From: Spirochaetales bacterium
GTDB taxonomy: Bacteria; Spirochaetota; Spirochaetia; SZUA-6; DRHE01
Direction of reading: 5' to 3'
Assembly (NCBI GenBank): GCA_016930895.1
Contig: JAFGFV010000311.1
Coordinates: 1-6,132, forward strand
Length of the DNA stretch: 6,132 nucleotides
The notes under the pieces: generated by a model
Database searches by the model: none
What the model saw: only the letters and a program-made list of their open reading frames with translations
Told to the model about the DNA's origin: nothing
Part shown: positions 1-5,175 of the stretch, piece after piece
Layout: every line of letters starts with the position of its first letter
How positions within the stretch are numbered: the stretch's first letter is position 1
Program-made: the position numbers and the translations under genes

Positions 1-274
1 GGAGCACCCTGCCGTGGGACTGGCCCGCGCCGCCCGCCTTGAGGTGGGGCCCCAGGATCTTCACCACCCCCGACATGGCCTCTCCGGCCATCATCATCTC
101 GGGCAGGAAGATCTCCAGGCGGGCGAACTTGTCGCCGATCCGGTCCATCACTGCGGTCAGAGCATCGATGATCTTCAGGGGATCGCTTCCCCCGTCGACG
201 AGCTTCTGGGCCAGGGCCTTGCTCTTGTCCCCGTCGCCCGTCTCCACTGCGCTGCACAATTCCTCGAACGCCAT
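1..274 (-). CDS. Corrinoid protein of a methyltransferase system, N-terminal part (truncated by window edge)
   Basis: Only the first 91 codons are in the window. They match the N-terminal helical 'cap' domain (B12-binding_2 type) of small corrinoid proteins such as MtaC, MtbC and MttC, which shuttle methyl groups between a substrate methyltransferase and a second methyltransferase. The signature is seen around residues 35-70: DPLKIIDAL, then VMDRIGDKFARLEIFLPEMM and AGEAM, followed by the Gly-rich linker that normally leads into the Rossmann B12 domain. The cobalt-ligating DxHxxG motif would lie just past the window edge, so cobalamin binding is inferred from the family. I chose ATG 274 because AGGAG sits 11 nt upstream; an in-frame ATG at 295 would add seven residues but has no ribosome binding site. 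The gene lies 79 nt downstream of the aminotransferase on the same strand, so co-transcription is likely. The partner methyltransferase, if present, must lie further left. Confidence 0.85.
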   Translation of the reverse strand, partial: MAFEELCSAVETGDGDKSKALAQKLVDGGSDPLKIIDALTAVMDRIGDKFARLEIFLPEMMMAGEAMSGVVKILGPHLKAGGAGQSHGRVL

Positions 275-285
275 AGTCCTTTCAT

Positions 286-290
286 CTCCT
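286..290 (-). promoter_or_regulatory. Ribosome binding site of the corrinoid protein gene
   Basis: Read on the minus strand, AGGAG lies 11 nt before ATG 274. A second purine run, AAAGGA, is only 2 nt from the ATG, too close to act as the usual site. The AGGAG falls between the in-frame ATGs at 295 and 274 and so favours the downstream one. Confidence 0.6.
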
Positions 291-316
291 TCCATGCTTG
301 TCTGTCAGCGGCTATC

Positions 317-339
317 GGCGCCGGCGGCACCGCGGCGCC
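317..339 (-). repeat. GC-rich hairpin between the aminotransferase and corrinoid genes
   Basis: A 7-bp perfect stem (317-323 with 333-339, core GGCGCC) encloses a 9-nt loop in the 79-nt gap after the aminotransferase stop. No T tract follows it on the minus strand, so it does not look like an intrinsic terminator. It could be an intercistronic RNA structure that sets relative expression, or simply chance in GC-rich DNA. Confidence 0.3.
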
Positions 340-353
340 CCCGGTTTCGCTCT

Positions 354-1481
354 CTATTTCCGCGGGCCCTTCTCCAGGGCCCTCGCCAGCTCCACTACGA
401 ACCGGCGGTTGTGGGCCGAGGTGCCCAGGGTCACCCTGGCCCAGCTCGGGAAGCCCCAGCCCGTCCCCGGCCTGATCAGCACCCCCCGCTCCCGCAAGGT
501 CGCCGCGACCCGCGCGGCGTCGGTCTTGAAATCCGTGAACAGGAAGTTGGTGTGGCTGGGCACGACCTCGCAGCCCAAACCCTCCAGCTCCCGGGTCAGG
601 TAGGCCTTGCCCTCTCGGTTGGTCTCCAGCACCCGCTCCACGAACCCGCGGTCCTCGAGGGCGGCCAGGGCCCCGACCTGGGCCAGGCGGGACACGGCGT
701 ATGGCTCCCGCACCCGGCGGACCGCCTCGATGAGCTTCGGGGCCCCGATCAGGTATCCCACCCTGAGCCCCGCCAGCCCGTAGAGCTTCGAGAAGGTGCG
801 CAGGACCACCACGGGGAGCCCCGCCTCCACGCTGTCAACGCCGTTCGGGTACTGGGGGTCGGACACGAACTCGAAATAGGCCTCGTCCAGGACCACCAGG
901 ACGTGCCGGGGCAGGTCCCGGAGAAAGGCTTCCAGATCCCCGCGGCGCACGATCGTCCCGGTGGGGTTGTTCGGGTTGCAGATCAGGACCAGCTTGGTGC
1001 GCTCCCCCACCCGCCGACGCATCTCCGTCAGGTCGTGCACGTGATCGCGCAGGGGGACCGGCACCGGCCGGGCGCCCATGATCCGCGCGCTCATCTGGTA
1101 CACCGGGAAGCTGGGGTGCCCCACCACCACCTCGTCGCCCTGGTTCAGGAAGGCCGCCGCCAGCAGGCGGATGCAGTTGTCCCCGCCGTTGCCGAACACG
1201 AGCATGTCCTCCGCAACCCCCAGCCGGGCGGCCACCGCCCGGGTCAGCAGCGTGCAGGCCCCGTCGGGGTAGCGGTTCACCCGGCCCAACTCCCGGGCAA
1301 TGGCATCCAGGGCCTTCGGGGAGGGACCGAGGGGGTTCTCGTTGGTGTCCATGGGCGCCACCCCGCCCTCCCCGGCTCCGACCCGGCCGAACGCAGCCTC
1401 CAGCTCTTCCAGGGGGCCCGCCGTCGGCCAGAGGGGCACCTCTGCGATCCCCTCGCGCAGGAACCTGCCTGCCTCCACCAT
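354..1481 (-). CDS. HisC-like PLP-dependent aminotransferase (class I/II)
   Basis: A 375-residue fold-type I aminotransferase of the histidinol-phosphate aminotransferase family (normal length about 350-380), cytosolic, moving an amino group between an amino acid and a 2-oxoacid. Visible motifs, in order: DTNENPLGPSP near residue 50; NPNNPTG (169-175), PLP and substrate contacts; DEAYFEF with Asp199, the pyridine-nitrogen partner; TFSK with Lys232, the expected Schiff-base lysine, followed by LYGLAGLRVGY; and RVTLGT with Arg349, the carboxylate-binding arginine. It appears intact. ATG 1481 is preceded by AGGTGA at 5-nt spacing. A GTG at 1490 would overlap the regulator's TGA stop (GTGA) and add three residues; either start implies translational coupling to the regulator. 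No other his gene is visible, and an arylpyruvate oxidoreductase lies across the divergent promoter, so I favour an aromatic or related amino acid as substrate over a role in histidine synthesis. HisC itself cannot be excluded. Confidence 0.85.
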   Translation of the reverse strand: MVEAGRFLREGIAEVPLWPTAGPLEELEAAFGRVGAGEGGVAPMDTNENPLGPSPKALDAIARELGRVNRYPDGACTLLTRAVAARLGVAEDMLVFGNGGDNCIRLLAAAFLNQGDEVVVGHPSFPVYQMSARIMGARPVPVPLRDHVHDLTEMRRRVGERTKLVLICNPNNPTGTIVRRGDLEAFLRDLPRHVLVVLDEAYFEFVSDPQYPNGVDSVEAGLPVVVLRTFSKLYGLAGLRVGYLIGAPKLIEAVRRVREPYAVSRLAQVGALAALEDRGFVERVLETNREGKAYLTRELEGLGCEVVPSHTNFLFTDFKTDAARVAATLRERGVLIRPGTGWGFPSWARVTLGTSAHNRRFVVELARALEKGPRK

Positions 1482-1486
1482 CGAGC

Positions 1487-2254
1487 TCACCTGCCCATGT
1501 CCTCGCCGGCGCTCTGCGCCGAGATCGCCCGGGCGGTCTCCACGAGCAGCTCCCGCAGCTCCTCCCGCCGGGCTGCCCCCATGCGCTGGGTCGGCACCGT
1601 CACGCTGATCGCCGCCGCCACCCGGCCGCTCTGGTCCCGGATCGGCGCGGCCACGCAGGAGATGCCCGGGAAGGCCTCCTCGTTGTCTACGGCGTATCCG
1701 CAGGAGCGCACCCGCGCCAGCTCCTCGCCCAGGGCACCGGGCTCGGTGATGGTGCTCGGAGTCAACGCCTGCAGAGGCGAGGCGCCGAGCAGGGCCGCCG
1801 ACTCCGCGGGAGCCAGGTCCGCCAGGAGGACCTTGCCCATGGCCGAGGCGTAGGCCGGATGGCGGCCCCCGATGCGGGTGGCCACCGTCAGCACCTGTCC
1901 CTGTCCCTTCTTGTCCAGGTACACGATCTGGTCGGCGTCGCGGATGGCCAGGTGAACGATCTCCCCGGACCTGCGGGCCAGCTCCTCCATGTACGGAGCC
2001 GCCACGCTCCTCAGGTCGTAGCGGCTCAGCACCCGGCCCGCCAGCTCCAGGATCCGCAGCCCGAGGCGATACCGGCCCGAGCGTTTGTCCCTGGCCAGGA
2101 GGCCGGCGCTTTCGAGGGTAGCCAGGATGCGGAGGACGGAGCTCTTGTGGACGTCCATCTGGCGGGAGATCTCCGCCAGGGACAGCTCCGGGTTCTCGGG
2201 GGAGAACAGGTCGAGGACACTCAAGGCCCTCTGGACGGACGACAGGTACTGCAT
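1487..2254 (-). CDS. IclR-family transcriptional regulator
   Basis: A 255-residue DNA-binding regulator with the usual IclR layout and length. The N-terminal winged helix-turn-helix starts at SSVQRALSVLDLF and continues through LSLAEISRQMDVHKSSVLRI and the wing SGRYRLGLRILELA (about residues 5-70). The C-terminal ligand-binding domain includes HPAYASAMGKVLLA and ends its core with the family's GISCVAAPIRD segment. The open frame extends upstream to 2506, but the TACAAT -10 element at 2381-2386 lies inside that extension, so the longest version cannot be made from this promoter. ATG 2353 would give a 34-residue low-complexity extension with no ribosome binding site. I chose ATG 2254, which gives the family-typical N-terminus although its own ribosome binding site is weak. 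It probably controls itself and the divergent ior operon; the ligand may be an aryl-acid or 2-oxoacid (inference). Its stop is 5 nt from the aminotransferase ATG. Confidence 0.88.
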   Translation of the reverse strand: MQYLSSVQRALSVLDLFSPENPELSLAEISRQMDVHKSSVLRILATLESAGLLARDKRSGRYRLGLRILELAGRVLSRYDLRSVAAPYMEELARRSGEIVHLAIRDADQIVYLDKKGQGQVLTVATRIGGRHPAYASAMGKVLLADLAPAESAALLGASPLQALTPSTITEPGALGEELARVRSCGYAVDNEEAFPGISCVAAPIRDQSGRVAAAISVTVPTQRMGAARREELRELLVETARAISAQSAGEDMGR

Positions 2255-2313
2255 CTCGATGGCCTGGTAGCGGTCGCACGCCGCCCCCCCCGCGCTGCGC
2301 CGGCACGGCCGCA

Positions 2314-2329
2314 CCCGGGTGTGCCCGGG
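2314..2329 (-). repeat. CCCGGG hairpin in the regulator leader
   Basis: Two self-complementary CCCGGG blocks are separated by four bases and can form a 6-bp all-GC stem with a tetraloop in the leader RNA. There is no following T run, so it is not a terminator. It may affect translation of the regulator, or be chance in GC-rich sequence. Confidence 0.3.
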
Positions 2330-2357
2330 AGCCCACGTATGCTCTGTGCGCATCGGA

Positions 2358-2374
2358 GTTGCGACATGTGCAAC
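2358..2374. promoter_or_regulatory. Candidate operator: 17-bp inverted repeat over the regulator's transcription start
   Basis: The sequence has perfect 5-bp arms GTTGC and GCAAC around a 7-bp centre that itself contains ACATGT. It begins 7 bp downstream of the TACAAT -10 element, at the predicted start of transcription. IclR-family proteins commonly bind short palindromes of this size near their own promoters, so autorepression is a reasonable inference. A lone GCAAC half-site recurs at 2500-2504 on the ior side. Confidence 0.45.
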
Positions 2375-2380
2375 GCAGCG

Positions 2381-2409
2381 ATTGTAGACCATAACCCCCG
2401 CCGTGTCAA
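2381..2409 (-). promoter_or_regulatory. Near-consensus sigma70-type promoter for the regulator-aminotransferase-corrinoid unit
   Basis: On the minus strand a perfect -35 box TTGACA (2404-2409) is followed by exactly 17 bp and then TACAAT (2381-2386), a five-of-six match to the -10 box. It sits in the divergent intergenic region in an otherwise GC-rich setting. Predicted transcription starts near 2374, within the GTTGC/GCAAC inverted repeat. This is the clearest regulatory element in the window. Confidence 0.8.
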
Positions 2410-2503
2410 ACCTTTTTGCTCCCTCTCGTCCGTCTTCTCCCGGAGGAGCCGGACCGCCGGGGGGTTCCCGGCGCCGGCCGCCAGGTCGATGCTTATTACG
2501 CAA

Positions 2504-2523
2504 CACTATTTCACTATTTGTGA
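2504..2523. repeat. Tandem CACTATTT repeat and overlapping TCAC-N5-GTGA inverted repeat
   Basis: Two perfect head-to-tail copies of CACTATTT occupy 2504-2511 and 2512-2519. The second copy is part of a 13-bp inverted repeat, TCAC at 2511-2514 and GTGA at 2520-2523. They lie upstream of a possible -35 box for iorA, a position suited to an activator or repressor site. The binding protein is unknown; the adjacent IclR regulator is the obvious candidate (inference). Confidence 0.35.
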
Positions 2524-2532
2524 TTTTCGGAC

Positions 2533-2561
2533 TTTACAACCAAGGCCCCGGCTGATAGCGT
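2533..2561 (+). promoter_or_regulatory. Possible promoter of the ior operon
   Basis: TTTACA (2533-2538, five of six matches to the -35 consensus) is separated by 17 bp from TAGCGT (2556-2561, three of six matches to the -10 box). Transcription would start near 2568, leaving a very short leader with the AGGAG almost at the 5' end. The poor -10 box would fit an activator-dependent promoter. No better plus-strand candidate was seen, but this call is weak. Confidence 0.3.
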
Positions 2562-2570
2562 ATCCCGATG

Positions 2571-2575
2571 AGGAG
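2571..2575 (+). promoter_or_regulatory. Ribosome binding site of iorA
   Basis: AGGAG lies 6 nt before ATG 2582. It decides the iorA start, because the same frame stays open upstream to 1859 across the regulator gene and the promoter region. Confidence 0.75.
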
Positions 2576-2581
2576 CAAGGC

Positions 2582-4573
2582 ATGACGAGACTGCTGATCG
2601 GCAACCAGGCGGTGGCCTGGGGCGCCCTGCGGGCCGGGATCAGCGTGGCCGCAGGGTACCCGGGGACCCCCTCTTCCGAGGCTCTCACCGAGCTGCTCCG
2701 CTACGCCGCGGAGCACCCCGAATCCCCCTACGTGGAGTGGAGCGTCAACGAGAAGGTGGCCTTCGAGGTGGCAACCGGGGCGGCCTGGACCGGCAAGCGC
2801 GCCCTGGCCACGATGAAGATGTCCGGGGCCAACGTGGCCGCCGACTCGATCCTCTCGGTGGCCTACTCGGGCTCACCCGGAGGCCTGGTGTTGTACATCG
2901 CCGACGACCCCGGCGCCGAGGCGGGCATGCCCGAGCAGGACAGCCGCCTGTTCGCCCAGTGGGCGGGGCTGCCGGTGCTGGAGCCCTCGACCCCCCAGCG
3001 TGTGTACGAGCTGACCCGCCTGGCCTTCGAGCTGGGCGAGCGCTGCGAGCTTCCGGTGATCCTGCGCTCGGTGACCTCCGTGGCGCACGCCCGGGCCGAG
3101 GTGGACGGCGAGCTGGACTACGTGCCGCTGCAGAGGGACCCTGTCTTCACCAAGGACATCGCCCGCTACACCAAGGCCGGCGCGGCCATCTGCATCGCCC
3201 AGCACCGGGCCCTGCTCGAACGCCTTGGGGTTGCCGAGAGGGCGGCTGCCGAGGCCGGAGCCAACCGCCTGACTCTCGGGCGGGAGCAACCGCGGCTGTT
3301 CGTGGTGGCCGCCGGCAGCCTGATCCCGTACGTGCGGGAGGTCCTTGCCGCGTCGGAGCGCTTCGGCGGCTTCTCCACCCTGTTCCTGGAATCCCTGTAT
3401 CCCCTGGACCGCGAAGCCGCCGGGCGCATGTTTCAGGAAGCCTCGGCAGTGCTGGTGGTCGAGGAGCTGGAACCCTTCGTCGAGATGCTCCTGCGAAGCG
3501 AGGCCTCCCGCCTCGGCTGGGCGGGCACGATCCTCGGAAAGCTCGACGGCCTGCTACCCCGGGTCGGAAAGTACGGCCGGGACACCATCGAGAAAGGTCT
3601 CGGGGCCCTGGAGCAGGCCCGGCGGGGCCGGGCTGGCGGCCCGGCCGGCGGGGATCGGTTCCCGGAGGGGCGGTCGGTCTCCCTCCAGGCTGCAGCGTCT
3701 CGCCCCTCTCCTGCGCCTCCGGCGTCCGAACCGGAGGAGGAGCCGGGCAAGGACGCGCCACAGGTCAGGCACCCGATCACCTTCTGCGCGGGGTGCCCCC
3801 ACCGCGGGACCTTCATGGCCATCAACCGGGCCCTCAAGAAGATCGGGCGCAACCGGGACAACACTGTGGTGACCGGGGACATCGGGTGCACCATCCTCGG
3901 GATGAACCCGCCCTTTCACACCTGCTGGACGGAAGTCTCCATGGGCTCCAGCATCGGCCTGGCGCAGGGCTTCGCGCGGGCGGGGATCGAGGGGCCGGTG
4001 GTGGCCACCATCGGGGACTCGACCTTCTTCCACGCCGGCATCCCTCCCCTGATCAACGCGGTTCAGCACGGGGCAGATTTGCTGGTCATCATCCTGGACA
4101 ACGGCTGGACCAGCATGACCGGCTTCCAGGTCAACCCGGGCACGGACGAGCGCTTCCAGCCAGCCGGCTCCACCCGGGTGGACATCGAGGGGATCGTGAG
4201 GGGCATGGGGATCGAGCATGTCCACGCGCTGGGGCCCTTTGACCAGGAGTCCGCGGTGGACGGCATCGTCAAGGCCCTGCGGGATCCGGGGGTCAAGGTG
4301 CTCATCTCCCGGCAGGAGTGCGCCTTGACCGTGGCCCGGCGCGAGCCGGTCACGCGCATCTTCCAGGTCGACACCGAAAAGTGCACCTTCTGCCGCGTCT
4401 GCCTGCGAGAGACCGGCTGTCCCGCCCTGGAGGTCCGGGCGTTCGGGGAGGAGAGCCGGATGAGCATCGACCCGCAGCTGTGCACCGGCTGCGGACTGTG
4501 CTTCACCTGCTGCCGCTTCGATGCCATTCACGAGCACCTCCGGGCGGCCGACACGGGAGTCTCACAACCATGA
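2582..4573 (+). CDS. iorA: Indolepyruvate:ferredoxin oxidoreductase, alpha subunit
   Basis: A 663-residue cytosolic enzyme subunit that oxidatively decarboxylates aryl-pyruvates to aryl-acetyl-CoA and passes electrons to ferredoxin. Seen in order: an N-terminal pyrimidine-binding domain with GYPGTPSSE (25-33) and WSVNEK containing conserved Glu57; the family segment DDPG...EQDSR; a Pro/Ala/Gly-rich linker (about 345-396); the diphosphate-binding domain opening with TFCAGCPHRG (about 400-409), with GDST (478-481) and LDNG (505-508) forming the thiamine-diphosphate/Mg motif; and a C-terminal ferredoxin domain. Its first cluster ligands are Cys601, 604, 607 and 613, and its second Cys634, 637, 640 and 644. 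The single-chain thiamine plus two-cluster layout distinguishes IorA from split PorABDG and VorABDG enzymes. ATG 2582 follows a good AGGAG; the stop overlaps iorB by 4 nt (ATGA). The linker makes it somewhat longer than typical IorA, and the second cluster lacks the usual Pro after its last Cys. Exact substrate range is inferred. Confidence 0.95.
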   Translation: MTRLLIGNQAVAWGALRAGISVAAGYPGTPSSEALTELLRYAAEHPESPYVEWSVNEKVAFEVATGAAWTGKRALATMKMSGANVAADSILSVAYSGSPGGLVLYIADDPGAEAGMPEQDSRLFAQWAGLPVLEPSTPQRVYELTRLAFELGERCELPVILRSVTSVAHARAEVDGELDYVPLQRDPVFTKDIARYTKAGAAICIAQHRALLERLGVAERAAAEAGANRLTLGREQPRLFVVAAGSLIPYVREVLAASERFGGFSTLFLESLYPLDREAAGRMFQEASAVLVVEELEPFVEMLLRSEASRLGWAGTILGKLDGLLPRVGKYGRDTIEKGLGALEQARRGRAGGPAGGDRFPEGRSVSLQAAASRPSPAPPASEPEEEPGKDAPQVRHPITFCAGCPHRGTFMAINRALKKIGRNRDNTVVTGDIGCTILGMNPPFHTCWTEVSMGSSIGLAQGFARAGIEGPVVATIGDSTFFHAGIPPLINAVQHGADLLVIILDNGWTSMTGFQVNPGTDERFQPAGSTRVDIEGIVRGMGIEHVHALGPFDQESAVDGIVKALRDPGVKVLISRQECALTVARREPVTRIFQVDTEKCTFCRVCLRETGCPALEVRAFGEESRMSIDPQLCTGCGLCFTCCRFDAIHEHLRAADTGVSQP

Positions 4574-5175
4574 TCCACAGCATCTTCCTGACGGGGCTGG
4601 GCGGCCAGGGGGTCCTGACCATCGCAGGCATTCTCGCCGATCATGCGGCGGAGAGCGGGCTCAAGAGCTCCCTGTTCAACGCCAAGGGAATGGCCCAGCG
4701 GGGCGGCCGGGTCACCTCCGAGATCCGCCTGAGCCCGGACCCGGAGGCCGAGTTCGGAGCCAGGATTTCCGCGGGCGGAGCCGATGTGCTTCTCGGCATG
4801 GAGATCGGCGAGACGATCAGTTCCCTCTCGTTCCTCAAGCCGGGGGGAACCGCCCTGCTGCTCGAGCACGCCCAGGTCCCCGCCGAGGCGGTCCTCAAGA
4901 AACGCTCCTACCCGAGCTTCGATGACGCCAGACGCCTGGCTGCGGAGCAGAGCGGGACCGTGTTTGCCATCGAGAAGCCCCAGAGCCCGCACAACGTGTT
5001 CGCCCTCGGGGTGTTCGCGGTCGTGGTGCCGGCGGTCCAGGAGGGGCTCGCCTTCTACTCGCCGGAGGGACTGGAGCGTGCGCTCACTCGCAGGCTCAAA
5101 CGCGGCCTCGAGGAGAACCTCGAGGCCTTCCACAGAGGATGCGCCTATGGCCGGTCCCTTCTCCAGCGCGTCTGA
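4570..5175 (+). CDS. iorB: Indolepyruvate:ferredoxin oxidoreductase, beta subunit
   Basis: A 201-residue subunit of the 2-oxoacid oxidoreductase gamma-domain family, which completes the IorAB heterodimer and is thought to take part in CoA handling. The N-terminal GLGGQG loop (residues 9-14) and AKGMAQRGG (38-46) are the family's hallmark motifs, and the length is normal for IorB. The start ATG overlaps the iorA stop as ATGA, indicating translational coupling; GGGAG lies about 10 nt upstream. The end of the gene overlaps the start of the acyl-CoA synthetase by 29 nt. No defects are visible. Confidence 0.94.
   Translation: MIHSIFLTGLGGQGVLTIAGILADHAAESGLKSSLFNAKGMAQRGGRVTSEIRLSPDPEAEFGARISAGGADVLLGMEIGETISSLSFLKPGGTALLLEHAQVPAEAVLKKRSYPSFDDARRLAAEQSGTVFAIEKPQSPHNVFALGVFAVVVPAVQEGLAFYSPEGLERALTRRLKRGLEENLEAFHRGCAYGRSLLQRV
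5134..5139 (+). promoter_or_regulatory. Ribosome binding site of the acyl-CoA synthetase, inside iorB
   Basis: AGAGGA lies 7 nt before ATG 5147, within the last codons of iorB. It supports a start that overlaps the upstream gene and explains why translation need not begin after the iorB stop. Confidence 0.65.

Larger units (their letters stand above)
2255..2380 (-). promoter_or_regulatory. Long 5' leader of the IclR regulator gene
   Basis: If transcription starts near 2374 and translation at 2254, the mRNA has a leader of about 120 nt. It includes a hairpin of two CCCGGG blocks (2314-2319 and 2324-2329) with a 4-nt loop, and an eight-G run (2284-2291 on the minus strand). No known riboswitch fold is recognised. 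If the true start were ATG 2353, the leader would be only about 21 nt and most of this stretch would be coding. Confidence 0.4.
2410..2581. other. Rest of the divergent intergenic region
   Basis: With the regulator starting at 2254, the gene-free stretch is 2255-2581. This part holds a GC-rich block (about 2420-2490) with nothing I recognise, then an abrupt AT-rich island (about 2490-2540) ahead of iorA. The island is the likely control region of the ior operon. A GGAGGAG at about 2440-2450 looks like a ribosome binding site but has no start codon at a usable distance. Confidence 0.6.

Noticed and set aside
39..1853. 604-residue plus-strand open frame across the aminotransferase and regulator genes
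   Set aside because: It is antisense to two well-recognised genes, is rich in Arg/Pro/His/Gln low-complexity sequence and shows no domain. This is a typical shadow frame in GC-rich DNA.
354..2336. 660-residue minus-strand frame suggesting a fusion upstream of the aminotransferase
   Set aside because: Only the part from 1481 downward resembles a protein family. The upstream part is the regulator gene read out of frame, so this is not a fusion.
2411..2417. T5 run after the divergent promoter as a plus-strand intrinsic terminator
   Set aside because: There is no GC-rich stem immediately upstream, and no plus-strand gene ends nearby.
2255..2506. N-terminal extension of the IclR regulator to 339 residues
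   Set aside because: The TACAAT box at 2381-2386 lies inside it, the extra residues are low complexity, and the family-typical N-terminus begins at 2254.
1859..2581. Upstream extension of the iorA frame to 1859
   Set aside because: The extension is antisense to the regulator and crosses the divergent promoter region. AGGAG before ATG 2582 and the family N-terminus fix the start.
2737..4242. 501-residue frame inside iorA in another reading frame
   Set aside because: Its Gly/Arg/Pro-dominated composition without motifs is an out-of-frame shadow of iorA.
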